Part shown: positions 25,182-32,605 of the stretch, in pieces
Position numbering within the stretch: the first letter of the stretch is position 1
Layout of the letters: each line of letters starts with the position of its first letter
DNA from: Bradyrhizobium sp.
Lineage (GTDB): Bacteria > Pseudomonadota > Alphaproteobacteria > Rhizobiales > Xanthobacteraceae
Assembly (NCBI RefSeq): GCF_028868675.1
Contig: NZ_JAGWUA010000011.1
Span: 1 to 48,562, forward strand
Length of the DNA: 48,562 nt
Reading direction: 5' to 3'
Translations under genes and position numbers: made by a program
Notes under the pieces: model-generated
Database searches by the model: none
Seen by the model: only the letters and a program-made list of their open reading frames with translations
Told to the model about the DNA's origin: nothing

Positions 25182-25742
25182 TTGCGTGTCGTCGGCGGAC
25201 GATTGAGGGGCCGCAATCTCGCCTCGCCGTCCTCGCGCGACATCCGCCCGACCGCGGATCGGCTGCGCGAATCCGTGTTCAACATCCTGACCCATGCCTA
25301 TGGCGATCCGATCGCGGGCGCGCGCGTGCTCGATCTCTTCGCCGGCACCGGCGCGCTCGGGATCGAGGCGGTGTCGCGCGGCGCGGCGTTCACGCTGTTC
25401 GTCGACAATGGCGCCGAGGCGCGGGCGCTGTTGCGCAACAATGTCGAGGCGCTGGGCCTCGGCGGCGTGACGAAAGTCTATCGCCGCGACGCCACCGATC
25501 TCGGGCCGGCGCATCCGGTCGAGCCGTTCTCGCTGGTGTTTCTCGATCCGCCCTACGGCAAGGGTTTTGCGGAAAAGGCGCTCGCGTCCTTGCGCGACGG
25601 CGGCTGGCTCACGCCGGGCGCGCTGCTGGTGGTCGAGGAGGCGAAGGCCGCGCAGTTTGCCGCGCCCGATGGCTTCGAGGAACTGGAGCGGCGCGCCTAC
25701 GACGACACCGAATTCGTGTTTTTGAAGCGCCCGTCCGCGTAG
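25182..25742 (+). CDS. rsmD: 16S rRNA m2G966 methyltransferase
   Basis: The protein has 186 residues. The TTG start at 25182 reads MRVVGGRLRGRNLASP, matching RsmD, and is preceded by GGGAGGACTGAGG. The family hallmarks are RPTADRLRESVFNIL, the SAM loop VLDLFAGTGALGIEA and the catalytic FLDPPYGKG. It methylates G966 of 16S rRNA. It is coupled to the pseudouridine synthase and convergent with mutL; the 160-base gap between their stops holds no convincing terminator. Confidence 0.95.
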   Translation: MRVVGGRLRGRNLASPSSRDIRPTADRLRESVFNILTHAYGDPIAGARVLDLFAGTGALGIEAVSRGAAFTLFVDNGAEARALLRNNVEALGLGGVTKVYRRDATDLGPAHPVEPFSLVFLDPPYGKGFAEKALASLRDGGWLTPGALLVVEEAKAAQFAAPDGFEELERRAYDDTEFVFLKRPSA

Positions 25743-25902
25743 CGGCGGCCGCACGCCGGCACGATGCGCCATCGCGCCGAATTACTCCGGCGGACCAACG
25801 GCTTCGCGACGCTCACATGGCATATCGGCGACGCCGGCCGTTCACTGTGCATGGGGTTGAACCGCGGTTTTTGATTCGAGGTGGCTCATCCACCCCGCAA
25901 AA

Positions 25903-27714
25903 TCACCGTCGCCCGAACAGCTTCTCGACGTCGGCGAGCTTCAATTCCACATAGGTCGGCCGGCCGTGGTTGCACTGGCCGGAGTTCGGCGTCTCCTCCA
26001 TCTCGCGCAGCAGCGCGTTCATCTCCTCGGGCCTCAACCTGCGCCCCGCGCGCACCGAGCCGTGGCAGGCCATGGTGGCGGCGACATGCATCAGCCGGCG
26101 CTCCAGCGGCAGCGCCTCGTCCCATTCGGCCATGTGCTCGGCGAGATCGCGCAGCAGGCCGCCGGCGTCGGTCTTGCCGAGCAGGGAGGGCGTCTCGCGC
26201 ACGGCGACCGCGCCCGGGCCGAAGGATTCGATCGCAAGCCCGAAGCCGGCGAGCTCGTCGGCGCGCGCCAGCAGCCGCTCCACGGCCGCCTCGTCCATCT
26301 CGACGATCTCGGGGATCAGCAGGATCTGCCGCTGCACGCCGTTCTTCGCCAGCGACGCCTTCAGTCGCTCGTAGACGATGCGCTCGTGCGCCGCGTGCTG
26401 GTCGACGATGATCAGGCCGTCGCGGGTCTGCGAGACGATGTAGGTCTCGTGGATCTGCGTGCGCGCCGCCCCGAGCGGACGATCGAGCAGGTCGGCTGCG
26501 GCTTGCATCTCGGCGCGAATGTCGGCGGCGGGCGTGCCGACATCGAATGCGGCTTGCGTCCGCTCGGCGAATGCGGGCGCGGCAGCGCCCTCGAAGCTCG
26601 GCAGCGGCGTCACGGGGAGCGCCGGCGAACGGCGCCAGTCCCAGTCTCCCGGTCGCGGCGCGAAGCCGGGGCGGAACGAGGAGATCGCATGGCCCGCGCT
26701 GTTGGCGGCGGTGCGCCGGCCCTCGCGCGCCAGCGCCTCCTTCAGGCCGTGCACGATCAGCGCGCGCACGAGCCCGGCGTTGCGGAATCGCACCTCGGTC
26801 TTGGCCGGATGCACGTTGGCGTCGACCTCGCGCGGGTCGAGCGTGACGAACAGCGCCACCACCGGATGGCGGTCGCGCGGCAGGTAGTCGGCATAGGCCG
26901 CGCGCACCGCGCCCAGGATCAGCTTGTCGCGCACCGGGCGGCCGTTGACGAACAGATACTGCCCGAGCGCGTTGGCCCGCGTCAGCGCGGGCGCGGCGGC
27001 ATAGCCCGCCACCACGACGCCGTCGCGTTCGGCATGGACCTCGACGGCATGGCTGCGAAACTCCGCACCCAGGACGTCGCCGAGCCGCGTCAGCCGGCCG
27101 GCCGCACCGGGCAGCGCCGCAGCCCAGGTCACCGGTGCGCGCTCCTCGCCGGCGAGCGTGAAGGCGATGTCGGGCCGCGCCATCGCGAGCCGCCGCACCA
27201 CCTCGCGGATCGCCTCCGCCTCGGTGCGGTCGGTCTTGAGGAATTTCAGCCGCGCCGGCGTTGCGTAGAAGAGGTCGTTGACCTCGACGCGGGTGCCGTG
27301 CGCCAGCGCCGCCGGCATGATCCCGGACTTATCGCCGCCCTCGACCGAGAGCGCCCAGGCGTGCGGTTCGCTCGCGTGGCGCGTGGTGATGGAAAGCTTC
27401 GCCACCGCGCCGATCGAGGGCAGCGCCTCGCCGCGGAAGCCGAGCGTGCGGATCTGCAGCAGGTCCTCGTGATCGAGCTTGGAGGTGGCATGGCGTTCGA
27501 CCGCGAGCGCAAGGTCGGTTGCCGTCATGCCGCTGCCGTCGTCCGTGATGCCGATGCGCCGCCGCCCGCCGCCGTCGGTGAACACGTCGATCCGGCTCGC
27601 GCCGGCGTCGATCGCGTTCTCCACGAGCTCCTTGACCACGCTCGCGGGCCGCTCCACCACCTCGCCGGCGGCGATGCGGTTGACGACTTGCTCTGGAAGC
27701 TGGCGGACGGGCAT
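25903..27714 (-). CDS. mutL: DNA mismatch repair protein MutL with endonuclease motif
   Basis: The protein has 603 residues. The start ATG at 27714 gives MPVRQLPEQVVNRIAAGEVV, the invariant MutL beginning; the frame extends 20 codons upstream without merit. GHKL ATPase motifs are VVKELVENAIDAGA, ITDDGSGM and TLGFRGEAL. The C-terminal part has DQHAAHERIVYE (438-449), ACHGS and QCNHGRPTYVEL, the metal-binding endonuclease set found in organisms lacking MutH. MutL links MutS mismatch recognition to strand incision. A Pro/Ala linker sits around 340-420. arfB is 95 bases upstream, same strand. Confidence 0.97.
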   Translation of the reverse strand: MPVRQLPEQVVNRIAAGEVVERPASVVKELVENAIDAGASRIDVFTDGGGRRRIGITDDGSGMTATDLALAVERHATSKLDHEDLLQIRTLGFRGEALPSIGAVAKLSITTRHASEPHAWALSVEGGDKSGIMPAALAHGTRVEVNDLFYATPARLKFLKTDRTEAEAIREVVRRLAMARPDIAFTLAGEERAPVTWAAALPGAAGRLTRLGDVLGAEFRSHAVEVHAERDGVVVAGYAAAPALTRANALGQYLFVNGRPVRDKLILGAVRAAYADYLPRDRHPVVALFVTLDPREVDANVHPAKTEVRFRNAGLVRALIVHGLKEALAREGRRTAANSAGHAISSFRPGFAPRPGDWDWRRSPALPVTPLPSFEGAAAPAFAERTQAAFDVGTPAADIRAEMQAAADLLDRPLGAARTQIHETYIVSQTRDGLIIVDQHAAHERIVYERLKASLAKNGVQRQILLIPEIVEMDEAAVERLLARADELAGFGLAIESFGPGAVAVRETPSLLGKTDAGGLLRDLAEHMAEWDEALPLERRLMHVAATMACHGSVRAGRRLRPEEMNALLREMEETPNSGQCNHGRPTYVELKLADVEKLFGRR

Positions 27715-27809
27715 GGGTCGCAATCTAGTCCCTCGGCCGGGCAATTGCATGGGAAAGACCGAACTTGCCCACATGCGGGAGGGGATCCTGCAGGCGCCGG
27801 AGCCGACCG

Positions 27810-28226
27810 TCAGTCGTCGAAGCCGCGGCCTCGCCGCGCCTTGATGTCGCTGCGGCGCTTCTTGCCTTCGAGCCGGCGCTGCTTGGAGGCGAAGGTCGGC
27901 CGGGTGGCGCGCCGCGGCGTCGGCCGCACCATGGCCTCGCGCAGCATCTCGACCAGGCGGTCGATGGCGTCCTGGCGGTTGCGCTCCTGGGTGCGGAAGC
28001 GCTGCGCCTGGATCACGATCACGCCGTCCTTGGTCATGCGCTGGCCGGCCAGCCGCGCCAGCCGCAAGCTCGCGTCCTCCGGCAAGGTCAGCTTGCGCGT
28101 GTCGAAGCGCAGTTGCGCCGAGGTCGCGACCTTGTTGACGTTCTGCCCGCCGGGCCCTGAGGCGCGGACGAAGCCGATCTCGATGTCGTCCTCGTCGATG
28201 GCGAGATCGCGGGATATCCGCAGCAT
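27810..28226 (-). CDS. arfB: Peptidyl-tRNA hydrolase ArfB (ribosome rescue)
   Basis: The protein has 138 residues. The release-factor-like domain has the GGQ motif at 26-28 in VRASGPGGQNVNKVAT, where Gln acts in ester hydrolysis. The tail after about 105 is very basic (TFASKQRRLEGKKRRSDIKA), which in ArfB/YaeJ enters the empty mRNA channel of stalled ribosomes. It frees ribosomes stuck without a stop codon. It is too short to be a class I release factor. A repeat element lies just upstream. Confidence 0.94.
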   Translation of the reverse strand: MLRISRDLAIDEDDIEIGFVRASGPGGQNVNKVATSAQLRFDTRKLTLPEDASLRLARLAGQRMTKDGVIVIQAQRFRTQERNRQDAIDRLVEMLREAMVRPTPRRATRPTFASKQRRLEGKKRRSDIKARRGRGFDD

Positions 28227-28239
28227 GATGGCACCAGCT

Positions 28240-28325
28240 TCATCGTCCCGGCGCTTTGCCGGGCATCCACATTCAGCGCCATATCATGAAAGACGTGGGT
28301 GGCCGGGACAAGCCCGGCCATGACG
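28240..28325. repeat. Palindromic intergenic repeat (CCGGGACAAGCCCGG family)
   Basis: Two hairpins face each other: CCCGGC (28247-28252)/GCCGGG (28258-28263) and GGCCGGG (28301-28307)/CCCGGCC (28313-28319). The outer flanks (CATCGTCCCGGC and GGCCGGGACAAG) are partly complementary. It fills the gap between the M16 gene end and arfB. Similar units are, from memory, widely dispersed in this family. Confidence 0.78.
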
Positions 28326-28337
28326 ACATACTGCGTT

Positions 28338-29711
28338 TCAATTCGACTTCGGCGCCGGTGCGGCGGCCGGCTGCGCCGCGGCCTGCGGCGCACGGCCGAC
28401 GACGACGGTGAGCAGGCCCTCGCCCCACAGCCGCCTGGCGGCCTGTTTGGCGTCGTCGAGCGTCACGGCATCGACGATGGCGTTGCGCTTCTCGATGTAG
28501 TCGATCGGCAGCTTGTCCTGCTGGTATTGCAAGAGCGCCTGCGCGAGCTTGGAGGAGGTGTCGAGCGCCAGCATCTGCGAGCCCTTGAGGTAGGACTTGG
28601 CCTCGTCGAGCTCCTTCTGGGTCGGGCCTTCCTCGGCGATGCGGCGGATTTCCTTCTCGACGGCGTCGATGGTGTCGCCAGCGCGATCGGCGCGCGTACC
28701 GGTACTGCCGATGAACACCGCCGAGTGATCCATCCACAGCAGCGACTCGAACACGGAATAGGCGAGCCCCCGCTTCTCGCGCACCTCGCGATAGAGCCGC
28801 GACGACAGGCCGCCGCCGCCCAGGATGTGGTTGACGATGTAGGCGGCCATGAAGTTCGGATCGCTGCGCTTCACGCCCGGACCGCCGAAGTTGATGACGG
28901 TCTGCGGCACGTCGAGCGGCACGAAGGCGCGCTGCGGCGGTTTTGCCGCCGCGACGTCGGCAACCGGCATAAGGCTCGCCTTGGCGGGCAGGCTGCCAAA
29001 AGTCTGGTCGAGGAGCTTGCCGAGCGTCGCCGGATCGACGTCGCCGACGACCGCGATCTTCAAGCCGTCCCTGGCGAGCACGCGCCCGGCATACTCCCTG
29101 AGGTCGGCGACCGTGATGGTCGGGACGCTCTCGAGCGAGCCGCTGGTCTGGCGCCCGTAGGGGTGATCGCCGAAGGCGACTTCGAGGAACTTGCGGCTGG
29201 CGAGCGAGGTCGGATTGGTCGAGTCGCGACGCAGGCCGGAGATGACCTGCGAGCGGATGCGTTCGACGTCGACGGTGTCGAAACGCGGCGCCGTCAGCGC
29301 CATGCGCAGGAGGTCGAAGGCCTCGTCCTTGTTGTCGCGGAGCATGCGCAGGCTGCCGCGGAAGGTGTCGCGACTGGCGCTGAAGGAGAGCTCGATGGCG
29401 CGGCGGTCGAGCCGCTCGTGGAAGCTCTTGGAATCGAGGTCGCCGGAGCCTTCGTCGAGCAGGTCGGCAACGAGGTTGGCGACGCCGGGTTTGCCGGCGG
29501 GATCCTGCGCCGAGCCGCCGGCAAAGGAGTACTCCATCGCGATCAGCGGCACGGTCGCATCCTGCACGAACCAGGCTTCGATGCCGCCGGGCGAGATCAG
29601 GTGCTGGATCCTGGCCGCGGCCTGCGACGGCGAGACCGCCGACAGCGACAGCGCCGCGCAGGCGGCAAGGGACAGCGCGAGGCCTCGCGCGCGGGGGAAG
29701 AAATAGGTCAC
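28338..29711 (-). CDS. M16-family protein without zinc motif (partner subunit)
   Basis: The protein has 457 residues. GTG at 29711 overlaps the stop of the upstream M16 gene (GTGA). The signal peptide is TYFFPRARGLALSLAACA, cleaved near SQAAA. It has the M16 fold with FGGPGVKRSDPNF and LGGGGLSSRLYREVREKRGL, a signature of the second domain. Where the active family has HxxEH, this protein reads VADLLDEGSG, so zinc binding is lost. In related bacteria such a protein pairs with the active subunit in the periplasm, as alpha/beta mitochondrial processing peptidase do. The two overlapping genes support a heterodimer (inference). Confidence 0.88.
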   Translation of the reverse strand: MTYFFPRARGLALSLAACAALSLSAVSPSQAAARIQHLISPGGIEAWFVQDATVPLIAMEYSFAGGSAQDPAGKPGVANLVADLLDEGSGDLDSKSFHERLDRRAIELSFSASRDTFRGSLRMLRDNKDEAFDLLRMALTAPRFDTVDVERIRSQVISGLRRDSTNPTSLASRKFLEVAFGDHPYGRQTSGSLESVPTITVADLREYAGRVLARDGLKIAVVGDVDPATLGKLLDQTFGSLPAKASLMPVADVAAAKPPQRAFVPLDVPQTVINFGGPGVKRSDPNFMAAYIVNHILGGGGLSSRLYREVREKRGLAYSVFESLLWMDHSAVFIGSTGTRADRAGDTIDAVEKEIRRIAEEGPTQKELDEAKSYLKGSQMLALDTSSKLAQALLQYQQDKLPIDYIEKRNAIVDAVTLDDAKQAARRLWGEGLLTVVVGRAPQAAAQPAAAPAPKSN

Positions 29712-31099
29712 GAACGCTTCTCCTCGCGCTTGGCCGCGGTGGTGTCCTTGATGAGATAGCCGGTGACCGATCGCCTCTTGTCGAGCCACTTCTGCGCAAC
29801 GGCGCGGACCTGCTCGGCAGTGACCGCGCGGATGCGGTCCGGCCAGCTCCGGATGTCCTCGATGGAGAGCCCGGTGGTCAGCGCGCCGCCGTACCAGCGC
29901 GCCAGCACCGCCTGGTTGTCCTGGGCGTAGATCGCTTCGGCGATCAGCTGGGTCTTGACCCGCTCCAGGTCCTCGGCGCGGATCGGATCCCGCTCGATGG
30001 AGGCGATCACGCCGTCGACGACCTGCTCGACCTCGGCGAACTCGACGCCGGGCTTCGGCGAGGCCGAGATCGTGAACTGGGTCGGATCGAGCGAGGTGCT
30101 CGAATAGCTGGCGCTGGCCGCGACCGCGAGCGGCCGGTCGACGACGAGCGCGCGATAGAGATAGGAGTTGCTGCCGCTGCCCATCAGCTGCGCGAGCACG
30201 TCGAGCGCCGCGCTCTCGCCGCTGGCCGCGGTGGTCGCCGAGGGCACCAGATAGGAGCGTCGCACGTTGGGCTGCTCGACGCGCGGATCGGACAGCGTGA
30301 CGGTCCGCGGGGCCGCCGGCGTCGGCTCTTGCGGCCGGACACGCCGCGCCGGGATCGCCGGCTGGGTCGGGATCGCACCGAAATTGCGCTCGACCAGCGG
30401 ACGGATGTCGGCGGCCTCGACGTCGCCCGCGATCACCAGGATCGCGTTGTTCGGTGCATAGAAGCGGCGGTAGAACGCCAGCGCATCCTCGCGGTCGAGC
30501 TTCTCGATCTCCTGGTGCCAGCCGATCACCGGCCGGCCATAGGGATGGTTGAGATAGAGCGCGGCCATGATCTGCTCGTTGAGGCGCGCATCCGGATTGT
30601 TGGCAACCCGCATGTTGAACTCCTCGAGCACGACGTCGCGCTCCGGCAGCACGTTCTCGTCCTTCAGCACGAGGCCGGTCATGCGATCGGCCTCGAATTC
30701 CATCATGGTCGCGAGCTGCTCGCGCGGCACGCGCTGGAAGTAGCCGGTATAGTCGACCGAGGTGAAGGCGTTCTCGTTGCCGCCGACGCGCAGCACGGTC
30801 TGGGAGAACTCGCCGGCCGGATGCTTCGCCGTGCCCTTGAACATCAGGTGCTCGAGGAAATGGGCGAGGCCGGACTTGCCGGGCGTCTCGTCGGCCGAGC
30901 CGACCTTGTACCAGATCATCTCGGTGACCACGGGTGTGCGGTGGTCCGGGATCACCACCACTTGCAAGCCATTGCCCAGCGTGAAGCTGGTTGGTGGCGG
31001 CGAGGTGACGGTGGTCTGGGCGAGGGCGCCGCTGGCCGAAAACATCGGGATCGAGACGAGCGCGGCAAGGAGGCAGGCAGCCGATCGGTATGAGGACAT
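29708..31099 (-). CDS. Zinc protease, M16 family, catalytic subunit
   Basis: The protein has 463 residues. Two adjacent ATGs exist (31102 and 31099); the second lies 5 bases after AAGGA and is preferred. The signal peptide (SSYRSAACLLAALVSIPMFS) ends near ALAQ. The inverted zinc motif HFLEH (about 80-84) lies in GKSGLAHFLEHLMFKGTA, with downstream Glu in DVVLEEFNMR. NNAILVIAGDV and GSNSYLYRALV mark the two M16 halves. It should be a periplasmic metallopeptidase degrading short peptides. It is translationally coupled to the zinc-less partner. The natural substrate is unknown. Confidence 0.92.
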   Translation of the reverse strand: MSSYRSAACLLAALVSIPMFSASGALAQTTVTSPPPTSFTLGNGLQVVVIPDHRTPVVTEMIWYKVGSADETPGKSGLAHFLEHLMFKGTAKHPAGEFSQTVLRVGGNENAFTSVDYTGYFQRVPREQLATMMEFEADRMTGLVLKDENVLPERDVVLEEFNMRVANNPDARLNEQIMAALYLNHPYGRPVIGWHQEIEKLDREDALAFYRRFYAPNNAILVIAGDVEAADIRPLVERNFGAIPTQPAIPARRVRPQEPTPAAPRTVTLSDPRVEQPNVRRSYLVPSATTAASGESAALDVLAQLMGSGSNSYLYRALVVDRPLAVAASASYSSTSLDPTQFTISASPKPGVEFAEVEQVVDGVIASIERDPIRAEDLERVKTQLIAEAIYAQDNQAVLARWYGGALTTGLSIEDIRSWPDRIRAVTAEQVRAVAQKWLDKRRSVTGYLIKDTTAAKREEKRS

Positions 31100-31116
31100 C
31101 ATGATCCTTGTGAAAG

Positions 31117-31245
31117 CCCGGAACCGCTCATCCGGGTCGAAAGCACGACATGGTACAGCATGCGGCTGATGCGTTGCGTCACGAAGCAGAGAACGTTCTC
31201 GACACCAAAACGGTGTCGGACCGCGTCCGGCATGGTTCTGCCGGA
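31117..31245. promoter_or_regulatory. Cluster of three hairpins upstream of the M16 operon
   Basis: Three perfect dyads: CCCGGA/TCCGGG (31117-31122, 31131-31136), GACACC/GGTGTC (31201-31206, 31212-31217) and TCCGGCA/TGCCGGA (31226-31232, 31239-31245). They fill the 190-base gap between the exported protein gene and the M16 genes, all on the minus strand. They could be terminators of the first, a structured leader of the second, or operators. Confidence 0.4.
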
Positions 31246-31289
31246 TGCGAAAGATCCGCGCGTGAAGACGATCGCGGCGGGCAGAAGCG

Positions 31290-32003
31290 CTATTGCGTCT
31301 TCTCCTTGCCGGACATGATGTCGTAGTAGGTCCGCCGCGACATGTCCGGTCCGGTGCCATAGGCGTAGTTCGGCGACGGCGTCTGATATCCCGCAGGCGG
31401 CTCGACCAGCGACTCTCGCGGCGGCTCGCTGGTGAACTTCTTCTCTTCCGACGAATTGCCCTTGAACATCCCCCACAGGCCGCCATTGTAGCCGAGCTGG
31501 GTCGGGCTGAGCGACGGGTTGCCGCTGACGCCCGGCTGGATCGGGTCGTCGCTGGTGCGCGCGGGCGCGGCCGTCCTGCCGACGTTGAGCTCGCTCGGGG
31601 TCAGCGGCCGGGCGGCCTCCTCGGGAGACGGCTTGGCTTTCTTCCTCGCGGCGATGGCCTCCTTGCGGCGCTTCACGTCCGGATCCTTGGGCCAGTTCGG
31701 CGCATTGGCGTCCGCAGCCGATGCGGGCGGCGGCAGGTCGAGCTTCGGCGGCACCACCAGCGGCGAACGCTCGCGGTATTCCACGCCGGGGCGTTCCATG
31801 CTCTTGGCGCCGAGACCAGACATCAGATTGTCGATGATCTTCTCCTCGAAGGTCATCTCGTCTTCGTCGTCGTCACCGGCGCGGGCAACACCCGCCGACA
31901 TCACGAGGCCAATACCCAGCGCGACGGCAGCAAACTTGAGCGCACCGAAGATCCCCTGCTTGGGGTCTCGAAGGATCGAACCGCCGGTCTCGGAGCTGCG
32001 CAT
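31290..32003 (-). CDS. Exported protein of unknown function
   Basis: The protein has 237 residues. ATG at 32003 (a GTG lies just before it). A hydrophobic segment at about 20-42 (ALKFAAVALGIGLVMSAG) ends at VARAGDD, a probable signal cleavage site, although the 20 preceding residues make a long n-region. The mature part is acidic then Pro-rich, with DDDEDEMTFEEKIIDNLMSG and a charged segment PDVKRRKEAIAARKKAKP. It has no recognised domain and is probably largely disordered. It sits between lspA (95 bases upstream) and the M16 pair, so an envelope role is possible. Confidence 0.75.
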   Translation of the reverse strand: MRSSETGGSILRDPKQGIFGALKFAAVALGIGLVMSAGVARAGDDDEDEMTFEEKIIDNLMSGLGAKSMERPGVEYRERSPLVVPPKLDLPPPASAADANAPNWPKDPDVKRRKEAIAARKKAKPSPEEAARPLTPSELNVGRTAAPARTSDDPIQPGVSGNPSLSPTQLGYNGGLWGMFKGNSSEEKKFTSEPPRESLVEPPAGYQTPSPNYAYGTGPDMSRRTYYDIMSGKEKTQ

Positions 32004-32098
32004 CACTGTACCTATTCCGTCTATGGCAGATCGCCGCGCATGGCGCGGCCGGCCCCACGCAAGCGACGTTCCCCCGTCCGGGCCCGTATCGGCCGGGA

Positions 32099-32593
32099 TC
32101 AGGGCGCTTTTGCGGCGGGTGCCCCTAGCAGGGAATCATACAACAGGGCCGCCACCCCAGCAACGATCGCCACGTCGGCGAGGTTAAACACGTACCAATT
32201 GTAGGCGTTTCCGCCGATTTCGACGTGAAACAGCGCGAAATCGACCACCGCGCCGTAGACCAGCCTGTCGATCCCGTTACCGATGGCGCCGCCGATGATC
32301 AGCCCCAGTGCCACCGTCGCCAGCCGCGTCCCCGAGCGCACCATCCAGACTGCAAGCGCGACCACGGCAATGGCCTTGACCGCCATCAGGGCGATCTGGG
32401 CGGCCTGGCTGTCATTTTGCAGCCAGCCGAAGCTGATCCCGATATTCCAGGCCAGCACCAGGTCGAAGAACGGCGTCACCTTCACCGCGCCACGATGGGC
32501 GATATCGAAGACATGCAGCAGCCAGGTTTTCGAGGCCTGGTCGAGGGCGAGCGTGCCCACGGCCGCGATGATGCCGGCGCGGAGGGGGGTCAC
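32099..32593 (-). CDS. lspA: Lipoprotein signal peptidase (signal peptidase II)
   Basis: The protein has 164 residues with four hydrophobic helices. GTG at 32593. GNGIDRLVYGAVVDF and WYVFNLADVAIV carry the catalytic Asp pair (Asp118 and Asp140) plus Asn106, Arg110 and Asn137; LALDQASKTW is also conserved. It removes the signal peptide from lipidated prolipoproteins in the inner membrane, such as the lipoprotein at 552. It follows ileS by 12 bases, the common ileS-lspA pairing. Confidence 0.95.
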   Translation of the reverse strand: MTPLRAGIIAAVGTLALDQASKTWLLHVFDIAHRGAVKVTPFFDLVLAWNIGISFGWLQNDSQAAQIALMAVKAIAVVALAVWMVRSGTRLATVALGLIIGGAIGNGIDRLVYGAVVDFALFHVEIGGNAYNWYVFNLADVAIVAGVAALLYDSLLGAPAAKAP

Positions 32594-32605
32594 GGCGCCG
32601 CCATC

